Shown here piece by piece: positions 42,101-48,631 of a stretch of DNA of 64,000 nucleotides. A program made the position numbers and the translations under genes. Within the stretch, counting starts at the first letter, position 1. Every line of letters begins with the position of its first letter. Location of the stretch: positions 1 to 64,000 of the forward strand of contig JAAYBV010000017.1 of NCBI GenBank assembly GCA_012744475.1, in the 5' to 3' direction. The DNA comes from Phycisphaerae bacterium. GTDB taxonomy: Bacteria > Planctomycetota > Phycisphaerae > Sedimentisphaerales > Anaerobacaceae. The notes beneath the pieces were generated by a model. That model saw only the letters and a list, made by a program, of their open reading frames with translations, did no database searches and had not been told where the DNA came from.

Positions 42101-45100
42101 TCGCTTACACCCGAACGCACAACAGAGATTCAGATCGAGCCCGCAGCCAGCCAGGAGATTCTGTGGAAGCTCAGCTACCGACACTTCGTCCTCGAGGCCT
42201 TGACCAACAGCCTGCGCCAGTTCTGCGAACGCCATGGCGGACGCTTCCCCGCCTCTCTGGCCGACCTGCAAAGCAGTCACGACCCCGACGCCTTTCGCTG
42301 GATCTCGACCCACATGGCCTACGTCGGCCAGGGCAAGGCGACCGACGACGATCCCCCCAGCGTGATCGCCTACGACAGAAGCCTCCTGGCCCAGGGCCAA
42401 GGCACCTACGTCCTCTACTCCGACGGCCAACTCGAATTCGAAGGTCCGGTCGAACTGGCGGAACTCGGTCTCCTGCCGCCGAATCAGAACAGCGTCCCTC
42501 CGAATTCCGCCGATCCCTCGTCCGGGGACCGTGTTGGGTCCAATGCCACGGGCAAGCCTCGCTTCACCGTTCATGGTGTGGTGACGGACGCGTCGGGGCG
42601 GCCGATGGAAGGGGTGTGGGTGAACGTCGACTGCGGATTCGAGAGGCCCCAGCGGGCGGGGCGGACCTTGACTGATGAGGAGGGGCGCTACACACTCGGT
42701 TTCGAGTCGGCGTGGGTGGTGGCGAATGCGGACCCGTATGGCGTGGGGATACAGCCGGCCTTTGTCTACGCGCGGAAGGACGGCTTCTACGAAACGAGCC
42801 TGTGCCACAAAGGCAACCTGGCCATGGCGGGCAAGGCGCCCGGGCCCGCCGAGCAGCGTTTCGTCGCCGGTCGCGCCGGCGTGGTTCTGGTAAACGAGCC
42901 GTACGAGCTGAACTTCGTGATGGCTCCGGCCGCCTTGCTCACGGGTCAACTGGTGGATGCAGACGGCCGGCCGATGGCGGATCACGATCTGTGGCTCTTC
43001 AGCGGGCAGATGTATCCGCCGCATCAACGCTCCATCCGCATCCGAACGGGGTCAGACGGGACGTTTGGCCCATACACGCTTCCCTGCACTTCCGTTCGAT
43101 TCCACGGTGCACAGCCACCCCTCGCCCACAGTGACGAGATTGCCTTCACCCGCGCCGGCAACTGGCGAGTCACCTTGAAGTATCGCCAGACAGGCCCGCA
43201 GACAGCTCAACTCCTGGTCGAGAATCTGCAAGGGCCGACCGATAGGTCTCAGAATTCCTCGCCGTCCGCACCCTTGGCGTGGCAGCGAACCGATCGATAC
43301 GTCCCGCCCGATCCGAACGGTTTCTTCCCGGACGACCCTCAGGGCGGAAAGCAGCTCGATGCACTCTTCCAGGCCGCCGATAAGGACCAACGATCGGACG
43401 AGGAGATTCTCTCGACTGTGCGCCAGGGTTTTCGATGCACGAAGCAGTATCGCACGCTGATTCTCCAGTGGATCGGCAATCGATATATCTGGGGCAAGGA
43501 CCCGCAAAACCCTTGGGCGGTGGAGATCCTGTACCACGCCGTGCCACTCGAACGGCATTACGCGGTGTACTTCGGCTTGTCCGTCGTTCGCAACAAGACA
43601 CCAAACGTGCTGAGGACGCTAGCCGACATTTGTATGGAGGGCCAGGAGGTCGGACGGATCACGTGGGGTCTCGGCGACCAGCGAGAGGCGCTGTTGGTTC
43701 ACATCACTCCCCATCTGCAGGATAGTGACCCCGCCAGGCGGCAGATCGCCGAGGTGCTCGCAAAGCACTTCAAAGGAGAGCTGGACTTCGAGCAGTGGCA
43801 GCGCGACAAACAACTGGAGGAGGCCAAGGCCAAGTTCAGCGTCGAGTTGCCGCGGTTCCGAGAGACTCTCCTGACCGGCGGCAGCGGGGCCCGCTACGAG
43901 GTTCTGAGCACGATTCAGCGCAACCGCCTGGCGGAGATCCTGGAGGATTCCTTCGTGCCCGCGCTGCGCGCGGCGGGCGGTGACTCGGACCCGAAAGTGC
44001 GCAACGAAGTGGCTCGCATCGCCGGCCATCGGTGGGTCTGGTCGGCGCGACAGCAGGATCCGAACGTCATTGAGCTGATGCTCAAGCTCTCCTCGGACAG
44101 CAACCGAGAGGTGCGATACAACGCCGTCTACTATGGACTGTCTGTTGTGCGCGACAAGAGCGAGTCCGTGATCCAACGGCTCGTCAGTCTGGCACTGGCC
44201 GACCAGGAACAGAACTTCTACCGCCGAATCGTCTGGGGTCTCAAGGGTCCCATGCGAGCAGACCGTCAGTTGGTTGAGCGCGTTCTCACCCGCGAGTTGG
44301 AGGACGCCGGAACGGACGCCAAGCGAGCCGCGGTCCATCGCCTCTTCAAGGATGTCTTGGGTGAGGATGCGCCGCCACATCGAGAACTCTCCGGCCGGGT
44401 GGTCGATCCGAACGGCGCGCCGGTGGGGGGGATCGATGCGGGTTTGTGGCAGGATGTTGGCGAGGCGGTTCCGGCCGATGCGAATGATGCGCGCACGCTG
44501 GGGCCGGGTGTGGTGCTCGATGGGATCGGGCAGGATGTGGAGGGCAAGGTGTTCGTCGCCTGCGTTCGGGATGCGGCCGCGACGAGGGACATGCAATACC
44601 GATTCGTGCTGCACCGTAAGGACGGGCAGGTCTTTGAGCCGCAATATTACCTCCGTTTGGACCGGGCCGGCGGCAAGGTGTGGGAGAAGTTCACCTTCGA
44701 TATGTGGTACGACCATCGCAGTATCGACGGTTTCCGCCTGCAAGTGCGCCGAGCCGATGGCGACCAGCCTCCGAAGATTCCCTTGGCGCGTGATGAGGTC
44801 GTCGCCGCCGCGAGCGCGAAGGAAGAACCCCCGCTTTCGAAACAAGGCCCGCCCGGGCGCTACGCGCTGTCCTTCGACGGTCGGGGCGACTACCTGTATA
44901 TCCCCGATTCCGAGAGCCTGCGCACGCCTGAGCAGTTGACGATTGAACTGTGGATCAAGCCCGAGTTTCCCGAAGGTTCGCTCGAAAACCGTCCCGGCTG
45001 GGCCGTCTTGGCCAAGGGCGCCTATACGGGCAGAGGCCGCGTGCGCCACCAGGGCTTTGCCCTCAGAATGGACCGCGCCGACCGTACGTCCAAGACCGTC

Positions 45101-46969
45101 ACCTTCGACCATTGTGTTACCCGCCTCGATGGTCGAGGCTACAACGTGGCGGGAACACGCCAGCGGCTCTCGCAGGACTGGATTTACATCGCCAGGACGT
45201 TCCATCGCAGCGAGTTCATCCCCGCGCCGGGCCACCCGCTGGTGGTCGGGCGATTCCTGATCCCCAGCGAGGACCCCCTCATGGGGCAGATCGCGGAGAT
45301 TCGCATCTGGGACGGCGCCAAGAGCGGCTATCTTGGGCAATACAAGGACAAGGCCCTCACCGGTGACGAGCCGGGCCTTCTCGCCTGCTGGACCTTCGAT
45401 GAAGGTGCCGGCCAGATCGCACACGACATCAGCTCCCACGCCAACCACGCCCGCCTCGGTAGTTCCGTCGTGCCGGACGATGCCGATCCGACCTGGCTTG
45501 ACCTCCAGACCCCCGAGTCCGCGACGACGGAGAGTTCCGGTCGGGTACTCGATCCGAATGGCGCGCCGGCGGCGGGGGCGCAGGTGGCTTGGATCGATGC
45601 GGACAGGAGCGTGTCGATTACGGGTGGCCGGCTGATGGCGCCTCGGTTTGGCAAGCGTGAGGGAGGGGCGATCATCGAGACGGATGAGCAGGGGAATTTT
45701 CGATTCGAAGGGGAGCCAAACGATGGGTTCAGTCTGCTTGCGGCGCATGATGCGGGTTTTGCGCTGGTCGGCTCGGAGCAGTTCGCCAGGGATCGCGTGA
45801 TTCGACTCCAGCGGTGGGGGCGTGTCGAGGGGCAGGTGGCCAAAGGCCGGCATCCTCTGGAAGACAAGATTTGGATGGGCGGGTTGCCGAACTCGACGTG
45901 GTTCGAACATCGCCGCGATTTCAATTACGAGACGCTCTGCGATTCGGAGGGGCGTTTCACGTTCAAGCGGGTGCCGCCCGGCTGGTTCGAGGTCGGATAT
46001 CTCACAAGGATGGGAGATGCCGTCAGCTCGCTTACCTCGCGAACGCCTATCCTGGTCGAGTCTGGTCGGACGGCGACGATGACACTGGGCGGGGAAGGCC
46101 GGCCCGTGATCGGCCGGTTCGTGCCTCCGCCGGACTGGGAAGGCCCCATCTACTTCGGCGCCGGTTTCCGTGCCCTGGACACGGCCCGACCCGATCCACC
46201 AAGGCCGGCCGACTACGACCAGATGACGAATCGCCAGCAGCAGGACTGGTACAAGCAATGGCGAAAGACCCCTGAAGCGCAGGCCCACTACGATGCCATC
46301 TGGCAGAACCCGGATCAGCGGCACTACACCTTCCGCATCGCCGTCGACGGAACGTTTCGCATCGAAGACGTGATCGCGGGCAAGTATACGTTCACTGTCT
46401 GGCTGGAAGAGCGCAACAGCCATGAGGGCCCGGCGGAATTCGGCGGCTATTCCGGAACGGTCGAGGTCCCGCCGATGGAGGAGGCATACAGCGACGAGCC
46501 GCTCGACGTGGGTGATCTCGTGCTGAGACTACGCCGGCCGCTGCACGTGGGCGATCTCGCGCCGCTGTTCGAGGCCCAGACTCTCGACGGCAAGCCCATT
46601 CGTCTGGCGGACTATCGCGGCCGGTTCGTCCTGCTGAGTTTCTGGCATCCGGCGTCTCATCCCGAACTCGATCGCCTCAAAGAGCTGCACGCAACCTACG
46701 GCGCAGCGGGCAAACTCCAAATCATCGGCCTCGGCGGCAGTGACACACTGGACGAGGTCAAGAAGTTCGTAGCGGAGCAGTCCGTCCTTTGGCCTCAGAT
46801 CTACTTTGGCCAGGAGTGGGACCAGGGCATCGCCAAACAGTATGGCCTCTCCGGCCTGCCCTATATCCTGCTGATCGACCCCGACGGCAAGATCGTCGCC
46901 ACCTGGCTTCGCGAAGAGAAACTGACCGACACCGTCCGCGAAGCACTGGCGGCCTTCACGCACGATTGA
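36191..46969 (+). CDS. Giant BlaR1-type M56 protein with Clp-N, HEAT-like, Ig-like, LamG and thioredoxin-like parts
   Basis: The protein has 3592 residues, against about 400-600 for BlaR1. The N-terminal 400 residues are an M56 metalloprotease membrane domain: helices at about 17-34 and 50-64, zinc motif HELAH at 272-276 and the EQAVDEAVL helix, then a last helix ending PMARANE. Beyond it lie helical-repeat regions (about 700-1000), two Clp-N repeats (about 1174-1316), two repeats starting ELPNGVTVEFLAYS (1344, 1722), carboxypeptidase-regulatory-like folds (GRVVDPNGAPVGG, GRVLDPNGAPAAG), helical repeats (about 2400-2720), a LamG-like domain (about 2890-3090) and a thioredoxin-like domain (about 3450-3592) whose active-site cysteines are missing (FWHPASHP). 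Two dispersed palindromes sit in frame (36495, 36615). It is probably a sensor protease controlling BlaI, with a very large exported part. Confidence 0.88.
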   Translation: MNAVIETINSAGRTFVEFALPMFIQSSVLILILLALDVVLRRRVRAVFRYWLWMLVLLKLVLPPSLWSPVSIGTWLGETLEPPQIAVDEPLAPQPQTPPAEWQPQAKLGDGMRPDDGIAKGFGLDTPLADEVLSPLSVPVARRGESSFAPTHAPPHPDTTAGASEDSHATISWQGMILVAWAAVVLALLLLLLQRAWFVRGLVAQAQEAPARLQAALDQCRTRMGIARPISLRISPNASSPAVCGLLRPVILVPQNLAPRLQPHDLQAVQLHELAHVKRGDLWVNLVQTLLQIVYFYNPLLWLANAMIRRAREQAVDEAVLVAMGETAPDYPETLLHVAKLAFHRRPALSLRLIGVVESRSALRSRIKHILARPLPKTAKLGLLGLTVVCLIAALLLPMARANEEASSVVNNGPLDIRLLGVCPDGDGELYDAKGKKLGVTMPPLGTSEWSWDGNTMRRDFVFQVPDVDGQLLFAHMHPTHTGKALGRSFIRFDPLTDPPTLVVPARLDRTYPEPGVSSSPHDLPVRNVDLTLEYFLGPRGEALCMFTGPFAEGTTVQADDGRPYGLTPASKESWSHSTIRFHLMTNRSLEEDVPVIVYDADGIRYLATREADSDRPLQYRANGVPWRLVAAITVGEQPHKITFQDVVVDYPEHPQRTYPEHLDRVEGRLKTGWPSTDLTRYAFRDAQEIISVLDVIRGSYLIDGVTDAVRSDSPRLDFAGLDPVSRSKIRATATRWIDSPYRTDGIVLGLAGHWPEFFDVAAERLQSTCPASPYYPECEEAWRGDNRIIAEVLQKRWGPLSASEVQKLKDCICETTDSEVLTSLFKCLETTKSAEATDAFRELAQDEHPWIWWHATEMWCERVSRADWTDDSLPQGMKLKLHLVKYGLVHAEVRAEASALLAEQLTPQLSLMSSDVWIAVSHNILLQFDARAVTDIYVDYLRQMQSLLSDHRWDPRTLLAISCDIAQVVCPLNLWYDMDIGNLGTSWAQAVSDKAPRTFAALEGVISDVLTWYTANPARVPREFPLEVQVVDGAGHPIVDAQVTLRRLEDRRTASGDTFHRDIEVGTCRTDADGRFTFTGLGTHPSYTLDVVAAGFMLRGFPMVARQLDGRYGLLEGNIIKMRKSDFAGGSVSGGFTPRTGAFLDSVKAVWGLLLEGDTAVEQLSGVPIALPLTDRARSVMSLADEEARRLNHDYVGTEHILLALACQEDAVSAKVLANLGADIDTLRTEVNKFVRPGAEPVTRSTLPRMPRAEKAMQYAREEAKSLGHDYIGTEHILLALMREREGVAAQVFARLGITQTQIRAQVLTFVQPGRQDPEEDNDEGAGGGALVEPPEAPSSGVVAELPNGVTVEFLAYSQLTPDGLKWWTPDGKPTTISGLYEADVEGHGTLLALRIEPEPEAGVWAWRFQPPGVSEELKPVWQVNESDIWLIPLGEGRSYANVEIAAQVRDPVVIKTASVQQASSQDGFWVKDVTPIDADSTAFTAHGASSYSGVPMGVQVLAAIDSAGQIHAVRRIPSRSIEEQLGNPFGEPPRLQVDLPVGRFAKVVVEGYGERAGRVKFRNLSLRPGQPTEVHIEVEAEQRGPWWHPSEYDSKLEDLGRVLSEQAKARDGRYPVDLATLQAYFTDTQWSWLQEHAVYLVGGEPVTKAETVPLAYEKTLRPAGFGTYVLFGDGAVLFRTPSELEKLGITRGSQVVPHPPAIPEPATPARADEAASPAVKAELPNGVTVEFLAYSHLVPRGGLFWFDPQGQETTIPGVYEADVEGLGTILALRVRPPEAHLGAQLYRGPDSQNIEKQWQLPGTDIWLLPLRDERSFANLRVLTQWTEPPAIETIPLTEENLGQLVEVNRYGIASIVDLQVVESFSADRLMNEMGQPSILGTGVATAESMGLQDVAEPPMLQFSYLREQGSFQKVVAFLDQEGRTHPVEQVKVDSTGATYQGRIWPGRLAGVRVEASAVRAADVRFRNISLTPERTTEIQIEPAASQEILWKLSYRHFVLEALTNSLRQFCERHGGRFPASLADLQSSHDPDAFRWISTHMAYVGQGKATDDDPPSVIAYDRSLLAQGQGTYVLYSDGQLEFEGPVELAELGLLPPNQNSVPPNSADPSSGDRVGSNATGKPRFTVHGVVTDASGRPMEGVWVNVDCGFERPQRAGRTLTDEEGRYTLGFESAWVVANADPYGVGIQPAFVYARKDGFYETSLCHKGNLAMAGKAPGPAEQRFVAGRAGVVLVNEPYELNFVMAPAALLTGQLVDADGRPMADHDLWLFSGQMYPPHQRSIRIRTGSDGTFGPYTLPCTSVRFHGAQPPLAHSDEIAFTRAGNWRVTLKYRQTGPQTAQLLVENLQGPTDRSQNSSPSAPLAWQRTDRYVPPDPNGFFPDDPQGGKQLDALFQAADKDQRSDEEILSTVRQGFRCTKQYRTLILQWIGNRYIWGKDPQNPWAVEILYHAVPLERHYAVYFGLSVVRNKTPNVLRTLADICMEGQEVGRITWGLGDQREALLVHITPHLQDSDPARRQIAEVLAKHFKGELDFEQWQRDKQLEEAKAKFSVELPRFRETLLTGGSGARYEVLSTIQRNRLAEILEDSFVPALRAAGGDSDPKVRNEVARIAGHRWVWSARQQDPNVIELMLKLSSDSNREVRYNAVYYGLSVVRDKSESVIQRLVSLALADQEQNFYRRIVWGLKGPMRADRQLVERVLTRELEDAGTDAKRAAVHRLFKDVLGEDAPPHRELSGRVVDPNGAPVGGIDAGLWQDVGEAVPADANDARTLGPGVVLDGIGQDVEGKVFVACVRDAAATRDMQYRFVLHRKDGQVFEPQYYLRLDRAGGKVWEKFTFDMWYDHRSIDGFRLQVRRADGDQPPKIPLARDEVVAAASAKEEPPLSKQGPPGRYALSFDGRGDYLYIPDSESLRTPEQLTIELWIKPEFPEGSLENRPGWAVLAKGAYTGRGRVRHQGFALRMDRADRTSKTVTFDHCVTRLDGRGYNVAGTRQRLSQDWIYIARTFHRSEFIPAPGHPLVVGRFLIPSEDPLMGQIAEIRIWDGAKSGYLGQYKDKALTGDEPGLLACWTFDEGAGQIAHDISSHANHARLGSSVVPDDADPTWLDLQTPESATTESSGRVLDPNGAPAAGAQVAWIDADRSVSITGGRLMAPRFGKREGGAIIETDEQGNFRFEGEPNDGFSLLAAHDAGFALVGSEQFARDRVIRLQRWGRVEGQVAKGRHPLEDKIWMGGLPNSTWFEHRRDFNYETLCDSEGRFTFKRVPPGWFEVGYLTRMGDAVSSLTSRTPILVESGRTATMTLGGEGRPVIGRFVPPPDWEGPIYFGAGFRALDTARPDPPRPADYDQMTNRQQQDWYKQWRKTPEAQAHYDAIWQNPDQRHYTFRIAVDGTFRIEDVIAGKYTFTVWLEERNSHEGPAEFGGYSGTVEVPPMEEAYSDEPLDVGDLVLRLRRPLHVGDLAPLFEAQTLDGKPIRLADYRGRFVLLSFWHPASHPELDRLKELHATYGAAGKLQIIGLGGSDTLDEVKKFVAEQSVLWPQIYFGQEWDQGIAKQYGLSGLPYILLIDPDGKIVATWLREEKLTDTVREALAAFTHD
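36495..36524. repeat. CCTCAAG/CTTGGGG palindromic repeat, copy 2 (in CDS)
   Basis: GGCAGCCTCAAG-CGAAG-CTTGGGGATGGCA encodes WQPQAKLGDGM in the M56 protein. It shares both ends with the repeat at 31462. Confidence 0.55.
36615..36642. repeat. 28-bp dispersed palindrome, copy 7 (inside a CDS)
   Basis: GTAGGGGCGAAT and GTTCGCCCCTAC arms. It is read in a different frame from most copies, giving RRGESSFAP in the linker between membrane helices of the M56 domain. Confidence 0.9.
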
Positions 46970-46976
46970 ATACAGC

Positions 46977-46993
46977 ATGGGCTGAGAGCCCAT
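46977..46993 (+). repeat. ATGGGCT-GAG-AGCCCAT hairpin after the giant gene
   Basis: A perfect 7-bp stem starts 7 bp after the stop codon. There is no T-tract, so it is recorded as a repeat and not a terminator. The gap to the next gene (47178) holds nothing else. Confidence 0.45.
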
Positions 46994-47177
46994 CCTACAT
47001 GAAATCACGGCTCGGCCGCTCGTAACATTCCCTGCGTTCGCGCAATGGTAGCGGTGGAAGAGCAAGGCCTTGCGTGACATTTCGGTGGATACCTCAAGCA
47101 GAGACTTCTGTCGGAACGACTGCGGAGATGGTGCGCTCTCTCGTTGGTCCCGGCTGGAGTCGTGGAAGGAGCAGGCC

Positions 47178-48593
47178 ATGAACGAACGCCAGTCAATTCA
47201 GAAGATGGATCGGCGGCGCTTCCTTCGTTCTGCGACGGCGGTGAGCGCGGGATTGGTGTTGGCGCCGACGGTTCGCAGTGCCGCGTCGCCGACGGCAGGG
47301 GCTAGTGATGATTCGCCCCTGCATGTTGCGCTGATCGGCGCCGGCGCTCAGGGACAGGTCCTGATGGATGCTTGCCGGAGGATCCCCGGCATCCGCTTCG
47401 AGGCGGTGTGTGATATCTGGGAGGCGTACAATCTCCGGCGAGGGTATCGCATTCTCCAGCGGTGCGGCCATCCGGCCCGACCCTACACGGACTATGAGGA
47501 GATGTTGCACAGGGAGGAGAATCTGGATGCGGCGATCGTTGCCACGCCGGACTGCTGGCATGCCCGGCACACTATCGCCTGCCTCGACGCCGGTCTGCAC
47601 GTGTACTGCGAGGCGCCCATGTCCAACGGCGTCGAGGATGCCCGCCGGATGGTTCTGGCCGCACGCAGGACCGGCAAGCTTCTCCAGATCGGCCACCAGC
47701 GCCGCAGCAACCCACAGTATCGCTTCTGTCACGAGAGGTTCTTGCACGAAGTGACATTGCTGGGTCGGATCATTGCGGTCAATGGCCAGTGGAATCGTGG
47801 CGTTCAAGTCCCGCTCGGCTGGCCTCGGCAAGCTCCGGTCGATCCGGCAGTGCTCAGCAAGTACGGCTACGAATCCATGGAGCGCTTCAGGAATTGGCGT
47901 TGGTACAAAGGGCTCGGAAGCGGTCCGGTGGTCGATCTGGGCTCGCATCAGCTCGATGTCTACAACTGGTTTCTCGACGCCCAGCCGGTCTCCGTTCAGG
48001 CCAGCGGCTACATCAATCAGCCCAACTGCGCCGGCCACGAGTGGTGCGATACGGTGATGGCCATCTATGACTATCGAACACCCCAGGGCGCGGTGGCCGC
48101 TTCGTATCAGGTCCTCTCGGGCAATCGGTACGAAGGCTATGTCGAGAAGTTTCTCGGAGACAAGGGGACGCTCGCGATCTCACAGCGGTCGGATCGGACG
48201 AGACTCTACCCGGATTGGGTCGGTGGCCAAATGGCCCAGTGGGTGGCGTTTCTGAAGGAGGGATACCTCACGGTTCCCCCGGAATGGCGTGTCTGGCTGG
48301 AGCGACAGCGAGTGACGGAGGAACGGCTTGCGGAGGCCTTCGCAGGGCTCTTCGTGCTGGAGAGTCCAGAAGGAATAGACCTCGACCGGCTCAGTTGCTC
48401 AGTGCCCATCAAGATGGATACGCCGCCTCACCAGCCTCACCTGGAGAATTTCTTCGCTGCGATTCGAGGCGAGGCTGAACTGGCTTGTCCGGCGAAGATC
48501 GGCTACGAGGCCATCGTGACCGTGCTGAAGGTCAACGAAGCGATCGCCGCCGGACGCAAGCTCGACTTTGCGCCCGGCGACTTTGTCGTATAG
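47178..48593 (+). CDS. Tat-exported Gfo/Idh/MocA-family protein lacking the EKP lysine
   Basis: The protein has 471 residues. A Tat signal (MDRRRFLRSATAVSAGLVLAP) precedes a Rossmann domain (VALIGAGAQGQVLMDA, FEAVCDIWEAYN). The normally conserved EKP motif is EAP in VYCEAPMSN, so the lysine that contacts cofactor and substrate is lost; the substrate-domain histidine region GSHQLDVYNW is kept. It may be a variant subfamily with altered chemistry or a non-catalytic binder. GAAGGAG precedes the start. A 28-bp palindrome at 47295 encodes AGASDDSPL at the end of the signal region. It is monocistronic and convergent with glgP. Confidence 0.9.
   Translation: MNERQSIQKMDRRRFLRSATAVSAGLVLAPTVRSAASPTAGASDDSPLHVALIGAGAQGQVLMDACRRIPGIRFEAVCDIWEAYNLRRGYRILQRCGHPARPYTDYEEMLHREENLDAAIVATPDCWHARHTIACLDAGLHVYCEAPMSNGVEDARRMVLAARRTGKLLQIGHQRRSNPQYRFCHERFLHEVTLLGRIIAVNGQWNRGVQVPLGWPRQAPVDPAVLSKYGYESMERFRNWRWYKGLGSGPVVDLGSHQLDVYNWFLDAQPVSVQASGYINQPNCAGHEWCDTVMAIYDYRTPQGAVAASYQVLSGNRYEGYVEKFLGDKGTLAISQRSDRTRLYPDWVGGQMAQWVAFLKEGYLTVPPEWRVWLERQRVTEERLAEAFAGLFVLESPEGIDLDRLSCSVPIKMDTPPHQPHLENFFAAIRGEAELACPAKIGYEAIVTVLKVNEAIAAGRKLDFAPGDFVV
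47295..47322. repeat. 28-bp dispersed palindrome, copy 8 (inside a CDS)
   Basis: Degenerate left arm GCAGGGGCTAGT and right arm ATTCGCCCCTGC. It is in frame just after the Tat signal of the second Gfo/Idh protein (AGASDDSPL). Confidence 0.8.
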
Positions 48594-48603
48594 ACCCGCC
48601 GGA

Positions 48604-48631
48604 GCAGGGGCCAATGATGATTCGCCCCTAC
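48604..48631. repeat. 28-bp dispersed palindrome, copy 9 (supplies glgP stop)
   Basis: It lies between two converging genes. The TAG that ends glycogen phosphorylase (48630-48628) is part of the CCCCTAC arm. Confidence 0.85.

Noticed and set aside
43619-46423. Open frame of 934 codons opposite the giant M56 gene
   Set aside because: It is an antisense shadow. The plus strand shows LamG-like and Ig-like motifs in one continuous frame, and the shadow has none.
46977-46993. Rho-independent terminator after the giant gene
   Set aside because: The 7-bp stem is perfect but no run of T follows, so termination is not supported.
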